Of a stretch of DNA of 64,000 nucleotides, positions 25,273 to 38,980 are shown piece after piece; the first letter of the stretch is position 1, and the number at the start of each line of letters is the position of its first letter. This stretch comes from Thunnus maccoyii (taxonomy: Eukaryota > Chordata > Actinopteri > Scombriformes > Scombridae). Location: the NCBI RefSeq assembly GCF_910596095.1, contig NC_056539.1, positions 4,830,001 to 4,894,000 of the forward strand, read 5' to 3'. The translations under genes and the position numbers were made by a program. The notes under the pieces were generated by a model that had not been told where the DNA came from, searched no databases, and saw only the letters and a program-made list of their open reading frames with translations.

Positions 25273-25580
25273 AAAGCTGCACTAATCAATATTTTCATAT
25301 TGACAATCAATCAAATGACTACCTACAATGTGAAATTGGTCTCTAATAGTAATGAACCCACAGAGATTTAATACTCAACTCTTAAATTATTTGTTTATTT
25401 GGGGTCAGGATTCTTGTTTCCCGGCCTGCAAACTTGGCTATCATCAACCTCTTTTCCAGCCGCAGCAGCCGGCTGTTTTCATAAAAAAGCACCAAATGAA
25501 TGCTGATGTTGCTCCGTGTCTACTGTACTATAAACCAATTCACCACAACAACTTTATCATCAGGTGATAATATGTCGGTA
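25273..25580 (+). repeat. Interspersed repeat family, copy D
   Basis: It begins AAAGCTGCACTAATCAATAT, then AATGAACCCACAGAGATTTA and a CTTGGCTATCATCAACCTC block, in the same order as copies B, E and F. Confidence 0.65.
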
Positions 25581-26218
25581 TGTTCTAAAGTTGACCCTTG
25601 CTGACCCCTAGTGGCCAAAGCTAATTAATTTTTATTTAAATGAATACAGCTTTGTCGTTCACATTAACTGACGGTTCTTTTGTGCCACCAGTAAGAACTT
25701 TGTTGATTTGATTGACAGGGGACCATTGTTGAAGCTGCATCACAGTTACATGGATTGTTTAAAAATGGACCAACACACAACATTTGGAAGTAAAATTACA
25801 CAATCACTGTTTGAACTGTGATGCACAGATTTACCTTAAGTTCATAAATTTTGTCAACTAGTAGTCTTAGTGACTTGGCAGCACTCTAGCACTCATGAAA
25901 ACTTCAGCTGACTTCATTGAACGTTTTGTGTCAGCCTCTGTTCAGTAGAATGAAACAGCTGATTCCTAGTTTTTTCTATTTCAGTTTTTGTTGATAAAAC
26001 TGAACTCCAGCTTTTATGGTCTGTGCTGTAAAGAGTTTCAATGTTAGCCCACATCATGTGTGCTTTTGTTAATAGGAATGGATACTAAAGACATTAGAGT
26101 ATAAATGGCTGGCTGAACTCTTGCATATTTACTGCTCAGTTCCAAACTGACTCTTTCAAAATGACTCCAGATTGCCTTTTTGCAAGCAAACAGTCAAACA
26201 GCGCTTCAGCTATAACAC

Positions 26219-26241
26219 TACACACACACACACACACACAC
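26219..26241. repeat. (CA)n microsatellite
   Basis: About 11 CA units in AT-rich intergenic DNA. Confidence 0.9.
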
Positions 26242-28419
26242 TGATAATTTCATGGAGTAAAATAGTCTAAACTAGTCCGACACGCAATGTTACATACATA
26301 TCTGTCTCACACAGACATGCCATGCACACAAGTAGACAGCTCTTGTGACAACAACAAACGCTGCCTTCAAAACCTCTTTAAAGCTACTTCATCCTCTACA
26401 TATGTGCGCACACACCTTATCTGGACACACACTAATGCACAAATGTGCTGAGAGCTTATCAAAGTCAGGCTGAGAGGTCAGGTGCCGTGAAATTAAAGCA
26501 CAACCCTGAATCTCCGTCAGTGCACAAAGAAGCAACGCTGAGCAGCAAAAACAAGAATAGGAGAGAAAAGTTAACGTCTTAGATGACAGAAAATGGAAAG
26601 TAAACTGACTTTAGGCGACACTTTAGCTCAGTGACAGACCCAAAGGGCAGTGAGGAGTAAGTGTTTGCAATGTGAAGAATTCAACGCCCAGAAATCATAT
26701 AATGCAGCCTCAATGAATGAGCCCCAAATTTACTGCATTTGCAGAAGAGTGTTTGGATTTTGCTGGTATTTCCCATGAGCAGGGATTTCCCTTTAAGTGC
26801 CTTCACACAAAACCTGAATTGAATTCAAACAGATGGGAAGACCGGTACCAATCTTGTCTAGAGGCTTTAAAAGCTGGAAGAGTGACTGCTAAAGAGGCTT
26901 GCTCGAGACGGAAACAAAGACAGGGATGGAGAACTCAAAGGCCAGGCAGGAAGAGAATGGAGCCGAGCATGTCGGCAAACAGCAACACACACAACCACCT
27001 AATTCTACAATATGAAGTTCAGTAATGACTGGAAGAAAATCACTGTCGGCTCAGGATCACCTAATGTGTGTGTGACACAGCTCTTAAAAGGCATCTGATT
27101 CTCTTCTTCACTTTATCCCCTCTCTGTCCCTGCTGACCAACACTGTCAACCACCAGCCTGTAAATCAGATCAAATCAGGCCAATCTTTTCTTACATCCAC
27201 TCATTGGTTAATTGTGGCTGTGGATATTTACCACACAGTGTCACCATAACTGAGATAAAATAGAACAATGCATACATATACAGTTAGTTAGTAGGATTCA
27301 TACAAACTGTACTGAGAGAAGACTGTTCCAACATGGTTCCAATTTTTCACAGCTTCATATATCTGGAAGGTATTTGTCTGCAAATCACACACGTATATAT
27401 TCAGAAAAAGAAACAAGAAGACTAATTCCATCTAACCTTATATTAATAGAAGTAATAATTGTGTAAACAAGAACAAAAATCTGCTGCTTCTGCTCGTTCC
27501 ACCAAGAAGATAAGCATGCAGCACACAACTTGATATTACATCATTCAGGTCAACTATAACCTGAATGAATGTTTGAGTCTAATATTAAAACACTAACAAA
27601 GGATTTACTGTTCCACTGCAGACATGGTTAACAAATATTGTCAAACGCTGGATCAGTTAGTAGCATTTTCATTCATTCATTCATAAAGGCAGGGCGGTCA
27701 CATTATAATTCTAAGGTGCAGCCTGCAAGAGAGAAATGTGCTCTACTTTTTTTCTACGTAAACTACAAATTATAGAAACCCAAACTTCAGAAACAACAAA
27801 AAACCTAATACTAAACATAAATCAACACCAAACACTGTTAACAGATTCATCCAGTGTGTGATACAAGATGATACAAGATCTTAACCAGTTATAAACTGGT
27901 TATGTTGCAGTGCATTAAAGAATGGCAGTGTGGCTTGAAACAGAGGCTCTTCAGTGGATGCACATGTTGTTTGTAGCACTGACTTGATGTAAAAGTTACA
28001 TTTAGTTCTTTCTTACACTCTTTTACTTCGATACGTCTCTCCTTTATCACCTGTTTGTTTGTAACTTGTGGCTTAGTGTTCATGTCTCTGAAAAGGCTTT
28101 ATGACGATGAAAAGCCATTATTAATGAGCAGTGAATACAGCCCAGCACCTATTAAACTGAAGGGAGGAGCAGGACTGAGCTTTAAAGCTCAAGCACAGTT
28201 TAGGTGTGGAAGACCACATGAAAACCCTCGATATAGACCTCGATGAGATCTGTGAAAGATGGAATTTTTTATTTCTGTCATTTGTATCATTGTGTCAGGT
28301 AAGGATTTGTTGTTGTCAGTACCACAATTCCTTGCGTCACTTGCTGCTCTTTGTCATTTAGCAACTTTTGTCAAAATGTGGATATTTCACTATAAAGTGA
28401 ACCCAATATGGGTAATGAG

Positions 28420-28610
28420 GGGCGTACTGGTGGCGTAGTGGTTAGACACATACCTGCAACGTGCAATAACTGCAACGTCGTCAGTGCAATTCAAGCTGCA
28501 GACCTTTGTTGCATGTCATACCCCTCTCCCCATGTTTCCTGTCTGTATTCCCACTGTAAACTAACTAATAATGAAGGCAAAATGCCCCCCCACGCTCCCA
28601 AAAAAAAACA
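28420..28610 (+). mobile_element. tRNA-like SINE relic
   Basis: The head, TGGCGTAGTGGTTAGACAC, resembles a pol III A box. A B-box-like segment follows (TCAGTGCAATTCAAGC, decayed from a GTTCGATTC type). The body, GACCTTTGTTGCATGTCATA followed by CCCCTCTCCCCATG, matches the tRNA-derived SINE body I know from fish. The tail is A-rich. It lies alone in intergenic DNA. Confidence 0.7.
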
Positions 28611-28699
28611 AAAAGTGGGGGTAGCTCTAACTGGCCCTGCATCTCCAACTTTCAAAAAAACAAACAACAACAAAAAAAAACTATATTTTAAAGGTCTGT

Positions 28700-31600
28700 A
28701 ATTTCTGCATATTTTTTAAAATATTTTCCTAATGTTTTTCAAGACATTTTCTTAAAAGTGAAGGAAAGTGTTGAATTGCCACATTCAAATGAATTGCGAG
28801 TGTTACCTGTCTTTTAGTCAGTGCACAGCAGGTCAGCTGAACATGAAAACATGTCAAATTCGTCTGCAGGTAAACATATAAATTTAGCATATGCGAAGAA
28901 TAAAGTTTCCTTTCAAGAAAATGTTCTAGTTTGCCTGCAATTAGTACCAAAATGCATAGTTCTCTGCACAAAAATTATGAGGAAATTACAGACATGTATA
29001 AAATAAAGCGTACCCAAAAATATTTTTGATCATTTCACTTTTTGATCATGTAGACTGAGTCTAACACTTCACATTCAGATTTAACCCGTAACACGGCACA
29101 GATTCTACTCACACTCACTAACACAGCCCCTCCAATTATTCAAGTCTACACTCACACTATATCTCAATACCATGTAAATAGCTCAACGTACACACACTGA
29201 TTTGTCATGCATCATGTCATGTCATCAAACACAAACAGCCAAAGGGAGTTCTGTTAACAATGTCCAAACGCTCCTTATAGTGCTTTATAAGCCACAGAGT
29301 TTAAAGCCCATACTCATCATCAGTAATCGTATGTTGGCCTTGTGCCTTAGAGGAATATGCATGTATTATAAAAAATGACATCCTCGATAAACTATGGAAC
29401 AAAAAAAAAAAAAAATTTGGAAGAAAATTTGTTTTTAGCCCATTATTGTTATTTGAGGACTACCGGTTGCAGGTAAATTACAACACTGATTGAGCTTTTA
29501 TACCCCTCAGTTCATTCAGGAACAGGGGGTTGCTTGGTCTGCATAATAAGACTATTCAAAAATTTCCACAGTCCCACAGACTGCTAACGTGAAAGTGCTA
29601 TATAGTCAAGTGGTTGGAGTCGAATTCAAGTTTTAAATAAAGATTTTAAAGCCAGCAATGCTCTCGTCTGGCAAATTTGTAATTCACATTTGAGGCATAC
29701 AGAAAGTAGTTTTTGTAGTCCATAGAAAAACTGCAACTTTTCACATTTTTAACATATCCTCTGACTCTAGGTTTTCATATTTTTAGTTGCAGAATTTTAA
29801 CATTTTTTAATATGGGAAGGAGAAACACATTATATATTAAAAACAGGTCTCAGGAAGAGGATTTATATGTCCTGAAGATTCAAATATTTTCTTATTTTAT
29901 AAGAATATCTAGATTCTCTTACACGCTCAAATCACACTACCCATTTCGCCAGAGCAGGGCTCTATGTTTGTGCTCTACAAGATGAGCGAACCAATATCAG
30001 CTCTTCACACACTAACTTTAGAGAGAAGAAATCACACATTCTTCCTCTTAGAAATAATAATCATAATAAAACTTCATTTTTGAATAGTAGAATTCATAAG
30101 CAATAAAATGCATCCTTGCTCAATTCAATACACTCGGGGATTTGCTGCTACAGCCATACATGGTCTTGTTTGACAAGTAGCTTGGGTGGCTAATGTTAGC
30201 TAACATTAGCAAACTTGCAAACTCAGTAACGCACATTACTGAGTCAGTTCGCTGACTTTATAACTCTTCTCTACTTGTACTGCTGTTACAATAGCTTAGC
30301 ATTGTAGCTAAATGTAGTAGTTTAGCATTTACCATGAAGAGTTAAGAGTTACACTGCCGTGCTTTGACAAGAATATAGTGAAAATGAGCAATGTGTAGCA
30401 TAATGAAGAAAGTGAAATGGGTGACTGCTCCATTTTATTATCTGTAACAGTCTGGTTTTGTGTTCTGTTGGGAGGGAATTATTTACTAAGGCATCCGCAA
30501 CGGCTCGGGCTACATAAGGAATCAACGCACGCAGATGTAGCAAGACCTGTTGTTATAGCAGCATTTTGGTTAGTTAGCTAGCTTGTGAATGGCATAGGGC
30601 ACTTGTGTAGAAATCATCTGATGTTTCAGTGTGACAAAGTGGGCTTGATGGGGGTTGCATATCCACTAGCATCACGAAGTGCAACGAATAGATAAAACAA
30701 TACCAAGTGAACAAAAGCACAACCAGTTCAATGTAAATAAAACTACATTCCACTTCAAAAATTCCAAGTTTGCTGACTCTTTGTCTCTGCTGTCCAACAT
30801 AAGCATGCTTCTTTATGGACTCAATTGGTCAAACTGTCTTACTGCCCTGATATAACCAATATAATATAACATCAACAACAACAATTATTTAATGTTGGTT
30901 CCAAGAGATATTTTTTTCAAGTTTTTGAGAAGCTAACAAACCACAATTTAATGAATGCACGTTTTTATGACATTTCAGTCATATCATGTATTCTTTGAAC
31001 TAATTTCTTTGTCATGCAACTGGCAACATTTTTTGAATTTGTAACATTTGTATGTCCTGTCTTTGGGGTACTCCAAAAACAGAGGCCCAGGTGAAATGTA
31101 TTTAATTCCAGAGGACAACAATATGCTACATGTCAACTTTGGACTAGCAATCTGCCCAATGCACAGACTAACTGTATAACAGCATTGTTTGAAGCACTGG
31201 AAGACTGCATAACATTACACTTTATCCATTTGGAACAGATTGTACCAGCTTTTCGTAAATCCAATACTAAGACTGTGTGTAATGTCCATCCTAACTTACT
31301 ACTACTACTAGCTAGTTTCAAACTGGTGATTCAGTAAATGTGTTGCACTGCTAGAACTTAGCTTTTAAAGACTTAAGTAATGTGTAAATTCATTGCTCGG
31401 AAAACATAATCTAATCAAAAGCGATGAACTATGTAAACAGGAAGTGACTGTAGCATCACAAGCTGTAATATAAAATATCAGTTTAATAGAGTCTGCCAAT
31501 CCTTTGTGAATGTATGTATGACTTATTTTTAATTTTATTTATATATGCACACATGGAGAAATGTGTTTCAGGATAGAAGTATTCATGATGTTCAGCATGA

Positions 31601-33560
31601 GTGGGAAATATCACGTTATGCTAACCAACATTACTTTGTCATTTAACTGAACATTATTCGCATTGCATTTTGTAATTTGTGGTACTGTGTTATTCTTGTG
31701 AAATCTAACCTTAATATTCTCATACATTTCACATCATGATTAAATACCATTTTGAATGAGTGTCAGGTCTAATATGCTGACCATATTCCATTACTTTTAT
31801 TACTCTTAAATATCAACGTGTCATATATTAGCGAGCTACTGTTAATTTAGTCAGGTCAGTTAGCTACGTAACAGTTAAAACTGGCAGTTACTGGGTGTAA
31901 ATATTTAGTAACTGATCTCTAAATAAGAACTAGTTTGTGTGTTTCAATCCATTTTAATTTAGTAATGCACCACTTAGCAAACATTTACGTTATAATTAGG
32001 CTAAGTTTGAATGTACGAACAACTGGTACAACCAACTCCTTGTAGGGTAGGTTAGCCACTGCAGAAATCTCTGCCACCATGTGTAGGATTTGAAAGTGTC
32101 AGACTCTGGTAAAAGCAGAACAGAAACTGCTCCAATTTCCACCAGCACTGTCTCAGTTCTGTACTAACAAAAACTTTCAAATAGTTTGAAACATGCTGTA
32201 CAAATTCTACACATAGTGGCATTTAACTATTCTTTTTGTCACATGTACAATGGCTACTGTATGTCTGCTTTTTGTATCATCTCAATGAGACTCTGAACAG
32301 TGATATACTGCTCCACACTTTGGCTCTAGACTGTTATTAAAAATACACCATAACTACAAGTTAAAATGAAGTGTATTTGGCTTTAGTTAATTAGAAGACA
32401 TTTTCTACTGCAGTCTGAAAGTCCGCGATTTTAGTTCATAGACTCATTTTCCAACAAGGGAGTTGTTGGATCTGTTGTTTTCTAACTTCACAAGACAAAC
32501 AAAGCTGATCATTTTCAGCATGTATGTCATGTGTTTCAGTGTTGCTGTCAAAACACAAATCTCACTTTATCATCATCCTCATAAACGGGAGAATAGTCAA
32601 CGTTTGATAAAAGTATACTCCGAGTATGTCTTCTGTAAAGAAAAAGCTACAAACCATAAGGCTACAGGACAGGGCACTGGCTGTCCTTGGCTTGCTCAGA
32701 TAATAGCAGAGAGTGAATGAGTGAAAACTACCAGCTGGTGGAAGAGTCACTCAAAATCATTTCTCCCTGAAAACCACCTGAGGAGCTGGCAGAGGACACC
32801 TGTATATCCCCTTGTACCATGCAGTTTCCTCTAATTAACATAAATATAATTAGGCAACAATAATACAATGATAATTATTTTACCACAGGACATCTTCAGT
32901 TTACAGGGATGCAATTTTCAAGGTATTTTTGTCATCAGGATTTTAAGTTTGAGATATAAAACTCCCATTCTTTATTACTGGGAGATCAGTGTTATCCTGC
33001 TGCATTTACCTGATCACATCCATGACTCAACTGATGAGATTAAGTGTTTCACTTATGATTTATCTAAAAGAGATGCAACTATTTAGATGTTGTGTAGATT
33101 GAGGATTCTCAAACTTGCTCATGTCTGAGGCACACTAGACTACTATTAGATAAATACTTCTTATCTAGTATTCTCATCAGAGAAGATTTCAGTTATTATT
33201 ATTATTGTTATGCATCCTCTCAGCACACTAATCCTCTGAATGAGTGAGAGAGAAAGTGAATTAAACAAGACATATGCAGGTCACCTTGAAGCACTGGATG
33301 GATATGCACTAATAAGAGTATCGCACAGACTGGATGCAGCGGAAATGAGCTGTTGGTGTACGCTCCTCACGGCTGAGTTCAATTTACACTCTGCATGAAA
33401 CACAGATTTGCTGGAGAAAACCACGTGGATAGCATGCAGAACGTTTAACTACACTCATTTATATTATAAGTGAATTATTCTGACTTAAACTGCAGGGTAA
33501 CCACTTGCGACTTTGTGTTGTTTGAAGTTATTTTTAAGAGGAAATCTTTCTCGCCTGTGG
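28700..33560. other. Intergenic stretch downstream of uhmk1
   Basis: AT-rich and without a supported exon. Its right-hand part probably includes the uhmk1 3' untranslated region, since that gene reads leftward and UHMK1 transcripts in other vertebrates have long 3' ends. The poly(A) site could not be placed. TAGC-rich motifs near 30190-30330 look repeat-derived. Confidence 0.5.
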
Positions 33561-33629
33561 TGCCCTGTGCAGTGTTTTTTTTTTTTAAACATGCAAATAA
33601 TGCAGAGGTGTAAATTGAGCTTTAGAACT

Positions 33630-36600
33630 TCATTGCACTGTCTGATACAAGTAACCTCTTTTATAGGCGCTGAGAGGGTAGAAGGTGGCCACAACAAACT
33701 TCCCATCAAAGGTGCGGCCGGTCAGCAGTCTCTGAGCTTCTTTGGAGTCGCTGGAGTTAGCATACTCTACAAACACCTGGTGGACACACAAAAGTGGAAC
33801 AATGAAACAGCTGTCAAATATTGTCTTTGTCTTCCAACAACTGAACTGAAATTTTTCTGAAGAGGCACCCTCGTTAAGTAGAACAACAGTCTAACCTGTC
33901 CTTTCCCTGGATTCTCCTTGGGGATGAGCAAAGAAACCACTGAGCCGTACTTCTGGCACTCCTCTTTCATGTCCTCCAGGATGTCTGGGAAGAACAAAGA
34001 CAGACACACAGAAATGTAATCATTTAAAACAAATAATACAGAAGTGCTCGCGTGGAGTTCTAAAACAATCTACTAGAAAAAAAGGGAATAAATCTGATCA
34101 AACAAAATGACTGAAACTTAACAGATAAATTGCCTATTAAAAAAAAACCAAACACTTTGATTGTGTAGTACCTTCATACTCTTCTTCATTGTGCAGATGG
34201 CTGTCATCAATCAGGTTAAGCAGACGCAGTACCGGAGAGGGCAGCAGAACCAGGTCCTCAATGTGAGGAGCTAGCAGACACATACGTACAATATATGTAA
34301 ATACAGCTATGGAGAAACGTGTTCATCTTGGTAGACGTCTCAAGTGCTGACACATACCGAAGGGAATACTGAAGAATGGGCTCAGCAGGGCAGTTTCAGC
34401 AGTGCATCTTTGCTTTGGGTCGTTTAGAAGCATGCTGCACGCACAAAGTGACAAACATCCGATATAAATCAATGACATTATTATCACAGTCGATATTCCA
34501 CTGCTTATACAGGTGAGAATACCATTACAGAGTGTAGTACATAGCAAAATAGTCATATCTGAGTCCTCTGATTACCTTTTAATAAGGTCTCTGAGGTGAT
34601 AGACTGGGATGGCAGGGCACGCCAGACTGTTGCTAGCAAACATGTGGTCTACAATGGCCGTGCTGTTGTCCTGAAGGAGAGAAAGCAGAGCGTAGAATAC
34701 TATTTTACTTTTGCAACAAGGACTTTTCCTCCCGAATAACATTCAAAACTTGTAAAAATTCTACAAAATTCAAAATTTGAGTAATTTATTTATTCCTAAC
34801 ATCAATGTAGAGTATATGTTTGTTGTTGTTGTCGTATTCATCAATTTTTCAAAAAAAAAAAGAAAAAAAAAGAAAAAAGATTCAATACGTTGTACTTTGT
34901 TATTTTCAAGTTAAGGGCAACTATCAAACCTACTGTTACAACCAAGGTCATCATTCCTCTTACTTAATTTTTTGCATGTTTATTTACAGTCTCAAACCTG
35001 CAAAAAGAATCTTACGGATTTAGAATTTTTTGGTTTATTAGGTACAGCTAAAAAATAAATCTCAGTTGTTTAAACCAGCTGTTCCACCAAACATTTAAAC
35101 TGACTAGTCTTCCTTTAATCATCTAAACAACCTTTTTTTGCCTGGTGTACTCCCACAGGCCTGTCAGACGAGCTCCACATCTAGTCTGTACATATAGTGA
35201 ACATATTTGAACAGAAACACATCTCACTCTGTTTAATTTCCATGCTAGAATACACCTTTTTACTAAACATTTACACAATGAGACCTTCAATATCATTGAT
35301 TCATACAGCGATCCACACTGAATAGGTTTCAGCATATACCTTCCATTCCTGCGAGCGAACGGTGTCTTTAAGTTTCATTCCTGAGAACATCTCCAACAGG
35401 ATGATGCCCAGGCTCCACAGGTCTACGGCGGCTGTGCAACCCGAGTCTCCGTCCATCTCCACCCCGGCCTGGGCCAGACTGTTCTGAAGTTCGGCCTCTG
35501 GAGCACGATACCCGTCTGTCTGGATGTACTTGACATCCTGGTAGGAGGTGACGAGGGGTCGCAGTTAGAAACAAAGTCCACAGTTGTCCCCGCTCATCTT
35601 TCCCAAACCTACAAATTCCCACTCACACACACACACATCCCACCTGGTTTCCCTCTTTGAAGCTGAGGCCGAAATCGATGAGCTTGAAACACTCGTCATC
35701 AGCGCTCCAGAGGATGTTGCGCGGCTTGAGGTCGGCGTGGACGTAGCCTTCCCTGTGAAGGAAGGCGAGAGCTTCCAGGATGTCTCTGGCGCAGTGCTGG
35801 ACGAGCCACATGGAGTGGCCCTGCTGGGGTCTACCAAAAGCACATTATATTAAAGACAAAACCAAAGCTCTCCTTTGTATATGACAGCTTTACTTATTAT
35901 ATGATTTTTCAATCATTTTGAAGCATTCATTCAGGTTAGTAGTTTTTCAGCTTTGTGATGGCCACAGAACCAAGTACATACAGTATAGAGTTATTGAAAT
36001 ACTCACATGCCAGGAGGCTTCATTTTTTGACCCGTGCTGTGAGGCAGCATTGCACTAAATGGCCTTAGTTCATGAATAGCATGAGACCAACTTCTCTTAT
36101 CAATTCCTGCTTTTATTAAATACTGAATAACGACCAGTCAGTCTGTAAAACCAGCACTGACACTGTAATGAGTATTGCCTACTTTATATTTTACCATTTC
36201 CTATCAATATTATCAAACGAGATTTATTCAGTGGAAAAAGCCAGTCAACAAAAAAAACACATAAGCACACAGCTCACAATAGGAGACTTGAACCAGCTTT
36301 TGCCATTAAGCTATTTGCACCACACATTAGTGCTGCTGTATGTGTCATGTACAGAATTCACATGCCGGTTATTTGCAGCACATTTAACCAGTAGGTGGAA
36401 GTGTGCACGGTGTCATGTCAAGCTTTAAGTAAATGAAACTTTTACTGCCTCGGTGTATCAGAAACCTTGAGTGCCTCATTTCAACATCATATGTTTGAAT
36501 GCTCTGAGAAGCACAAACACAGTTCTATTCAGCTCTATTATATTAGGGGGGCCGGGGAAGTTTGTAAGAGTGATATTGCAAAACTGACACCAAATACAGC

Positions 36601-38782
36601 AGAAACTACCTGCATGGCAAGATGCTAGTGGAAAAGTATCATTACTGGTCTTCAGAAACACACACCAGTGGAGAAGGTGATTTCCCAGTTTCATGAGAGA
36701 GAGTGTATGAATATGACACATTAAGCATTTCAATCTGGACATAGTGGAGCCACTCTGATGAGCCGGCAACCCCGACACAGTCAGGGTTAAACTGTAAGAT
36801 GAGCACTGACATCACTTCACATACCTGCCACCCTGGGTACCGCTGCTGCCTCTCACCAACAGCTCCGACACACTGACATCCAAGAGCTCCAGCAGAAGGC
36901 AGCGAGTGGCAACGCCCATACAGCTGTGGTTGGTGAACACCCCGTACAATGTCGCTGCATCAAGAGTAGAGAAACACATCTGTCACCACAAACAGAACGG
37001 CCTGTGCTGTTGCATTCAGATGACGTTAAAGAGACGGTAAATATGAACGTCCTCTTTAACAACACCATTCACTTCATCTATCAACAAGGCCTTCCTTTAA
37101 AAAAAAAAAAAAAAAAAATCACTCACTCATTCAGTGAGGCTGCAGCATTATACTCGACTATGAGTCATGCTTTGAGATTTGATATAAAACTGATTAAATG
37201 TCACCCCTGATCTTTTCTGTAGGAGAAATGTGTAACAGTATACTATGATAATGCTCATCTGCAGAGGTATTTAAAGTTTTATAATATGTTGTTTACAGAG
37301 CTCTCTATGATCAACTATTTTGTGGAATAACAGAATGGCCCAAACCAGCACCTATCCCCTCGTCCTATCCACTCCGCCTCTGTTTGCGTGTTCATGTGGA
37401 GGTTCCCCATATTAAAGGCCGTCCCAAATCAGATTAGCGTTGAGTGTAAGTGGACTGTGAAACCCTTAAATAGCGAGTCTGCATCGGTGCAGGCTTACGA
37501 TTGTCCTAACAGGAAGTGCACATGCAAAAGGAGAATGGAGGAAACAACATACAAATGTAAGAGTGCTGTCTGTCTACTTTGTCAAGTATTTTAGATCAAA
37601 CATTTTTGTTTTCCTCACGCTAACTTTATAGTCTCAAACAAAATCTCAGAATGTGTGGTGTGAAAAGATAAAACAAAACTGAGTTGAATGTCACTTTGCC
37701 CCTGAGGTCACTTGACTTGTAGCAAACCCACAAATGCCTGCATGCATGCAAAGCCTACATAAGAATAATTCAAATGTGTCAAATTTACCTCATAGCTCAT
37801 TCTAATTCTCGTAAAGTGTGAAACAGCATAACAATCGTGCAAGCACGGCGTCTATCCATTGCCATGGTGAAGGCTGCTTCCTTGTTCTGGTAAAGTGGCA
37901 AGGGCGTCCCATAGTTTGGCAATCCATTTATACCCTCCCCCTTCATTAGAAGTGTCCTCCACAGCTGCGGGTGTAATTTGATTTGGAGTGACACTTGGTT
38001 GTGAAGTGGTAGTGGGTAGGGACTGGTCTGGGATTGGGCCAATGACATTTTGAAGACTGATATATTACTGAAGTAAGTTCCTGTTTCCCGGCTTATCATA
38101 AGCAGAATTTAAAAAAATACCTTAACTAGTTGTAAAATGTCTTAGAGAATATCAGGACAAGTACACGGCACTGATGACAAGCAAGTTCCTCTTAAATTGA
38201 TATGTTTTCTAACGGAATTTGGCATGTTCTCAATTTAAAAGACCTCTACAACTAAAAAGCATAAATGAAGGCTGTACGCAGGCTTGATCAAAACAATCCA
38301 GTATCATAAACGCCACCATGCAATCTTCCCGTCTCTTATAGAAAGGTTATAATGACATTTAAATTCCTTGTCAGCGTAGCTAATTCCCTGGTTTCGTGAC
38401 AGGCTCTGTGTTATGCTTCACGCCACTCATACCCTGCAGGTTTTCACACAGGAAAAATAATGCTGTTACCGATGTTTTTATGTCCCTGGATGTCCTCCAG
38501 CACCGACCTCTCCTTGTGAAACCCGTAATCTCCTCCCTGAGTGTCGGCCTGAAACTCCTTGACGGCGGCGGTGGTGGCTCTGCCTGAGCTGACCCGGTAC
38601 ACCGAGGCCGACACTCCTTGGCCGAGCCGCGACTGGACGGTCCAAATCTCGCCAAAGATCTCGAACAGCACCGGCTTCATGCTCTGGTCTACGCCACCCT
38701 GTGAGGGCATGATAACGGCACCGCTGTCCGGACGCGGCGGCTGTACCTTCGCGCTCGGCTCGGAGGAGCCGCAGTGAGCCAT
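33630..38782 (-). CDS. uhmk1: Serine/threonine kinase KIS with U2AF-homology motif
   Basis: Exons, in order from the start codon: 38782-38470, 36954-36825, 35830-35644, 35537-35340, 34670-34576, 34434-34358, 34270-34172, 33984-33896, 33776-33630. All are GT-AG with consistent phases, giving 444 residues; human UHMK1 has 419. KIS is a nuclear kinase that phosphorylates splicing factor SF1 and the cell-cycle inhibitor p27. The Gly-rich loop GQGVSASV starts at 54, the ATP-site Lys is 75, the catalytic loop is HADLKPRN (D181), DFG is at 200-202 and YRAPE at 220-224. The UHM-type RRM fills about 367-441 with its RTF (R-x-F) motif at 417-419, and the protein ends GYLYQTVQ. The extra length is mostly an N-terminal extension. 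Methionines at 25 and 35 are possible later starts. Confidence 0.97.
37099..37118. repeat. Poly(A) tract in uhmk1 intron 1
   Basis: Twenty consecutive A on the plus strand (T on the coding strand), about 145 nt upstream of the exon 2 acceptor in the gene's direction. Confidence 0.9.
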
Positions 38783-38980
38783 CGGGCGACAGAAGGAGGA
38801 GGAGGAGGAGAAGAGCCAGCTAGTTGACAGGCGGGAGCAGCTGCGGGAGCATTGCGAGCGAACCGGGCTCTATCATAAACACTACCAGCGAGCAGACAAC
38901 CTGGCTACACCTGCAGCCTCGTTAAAACTAAGCACAGAGCAATATCTGAGCATATTAAACGACTGTTTGCTTACTGGAGC
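38783..38980 (-). promoter_or_regulatory. CpG-rich 5' region of uhmk1
   Basis: The sequence just upstream of the start codon and exon 1 itself are GC- and CpG-rich against an AT-rich background, as for a housekeeping promoter. A GGA/GAG repeat tract lies at about 38791-38813 in the presumed 5' untranslated region. No TATA box is evident. The transcription start is not located. Confidence 0.45.

Larger units (their letters stand above)
23080..28415. other. Intergenic stretch without recognised genes
   Basis: AT-rich sequence with repeat copy D (25273-25580), a (CA)n run at 26219-26241 and scattered weak splice-like sites. One is an exon-like block at about 23602-23640 with an acceptor-like AAG before it and a GTAAGG after it. 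The longest open frame (26717-27025) has no family features. I see no RNA gene. Confidence 0.55.

Noticed and set aside
26717-27025. 102-codon plus-strand frame with an amphipathic Arg/Lys-rich end
   Set aside because: It has no family resemblance, no splice or promoter context and no conserved motif that I can name.
32463-32720. 85-codon plus-strand frame near uhmk1
   Set aside because: It has no domain, AT-driven composition and no splice evidence. It probably lies in or near the uhmk1 3' flank.
35584-35853. Plus-strand open frame of 89 codons
   Set aside because: It is the complement of uhmk1 exon 3, which encodes the kinase catalytic loop on the minus strand.
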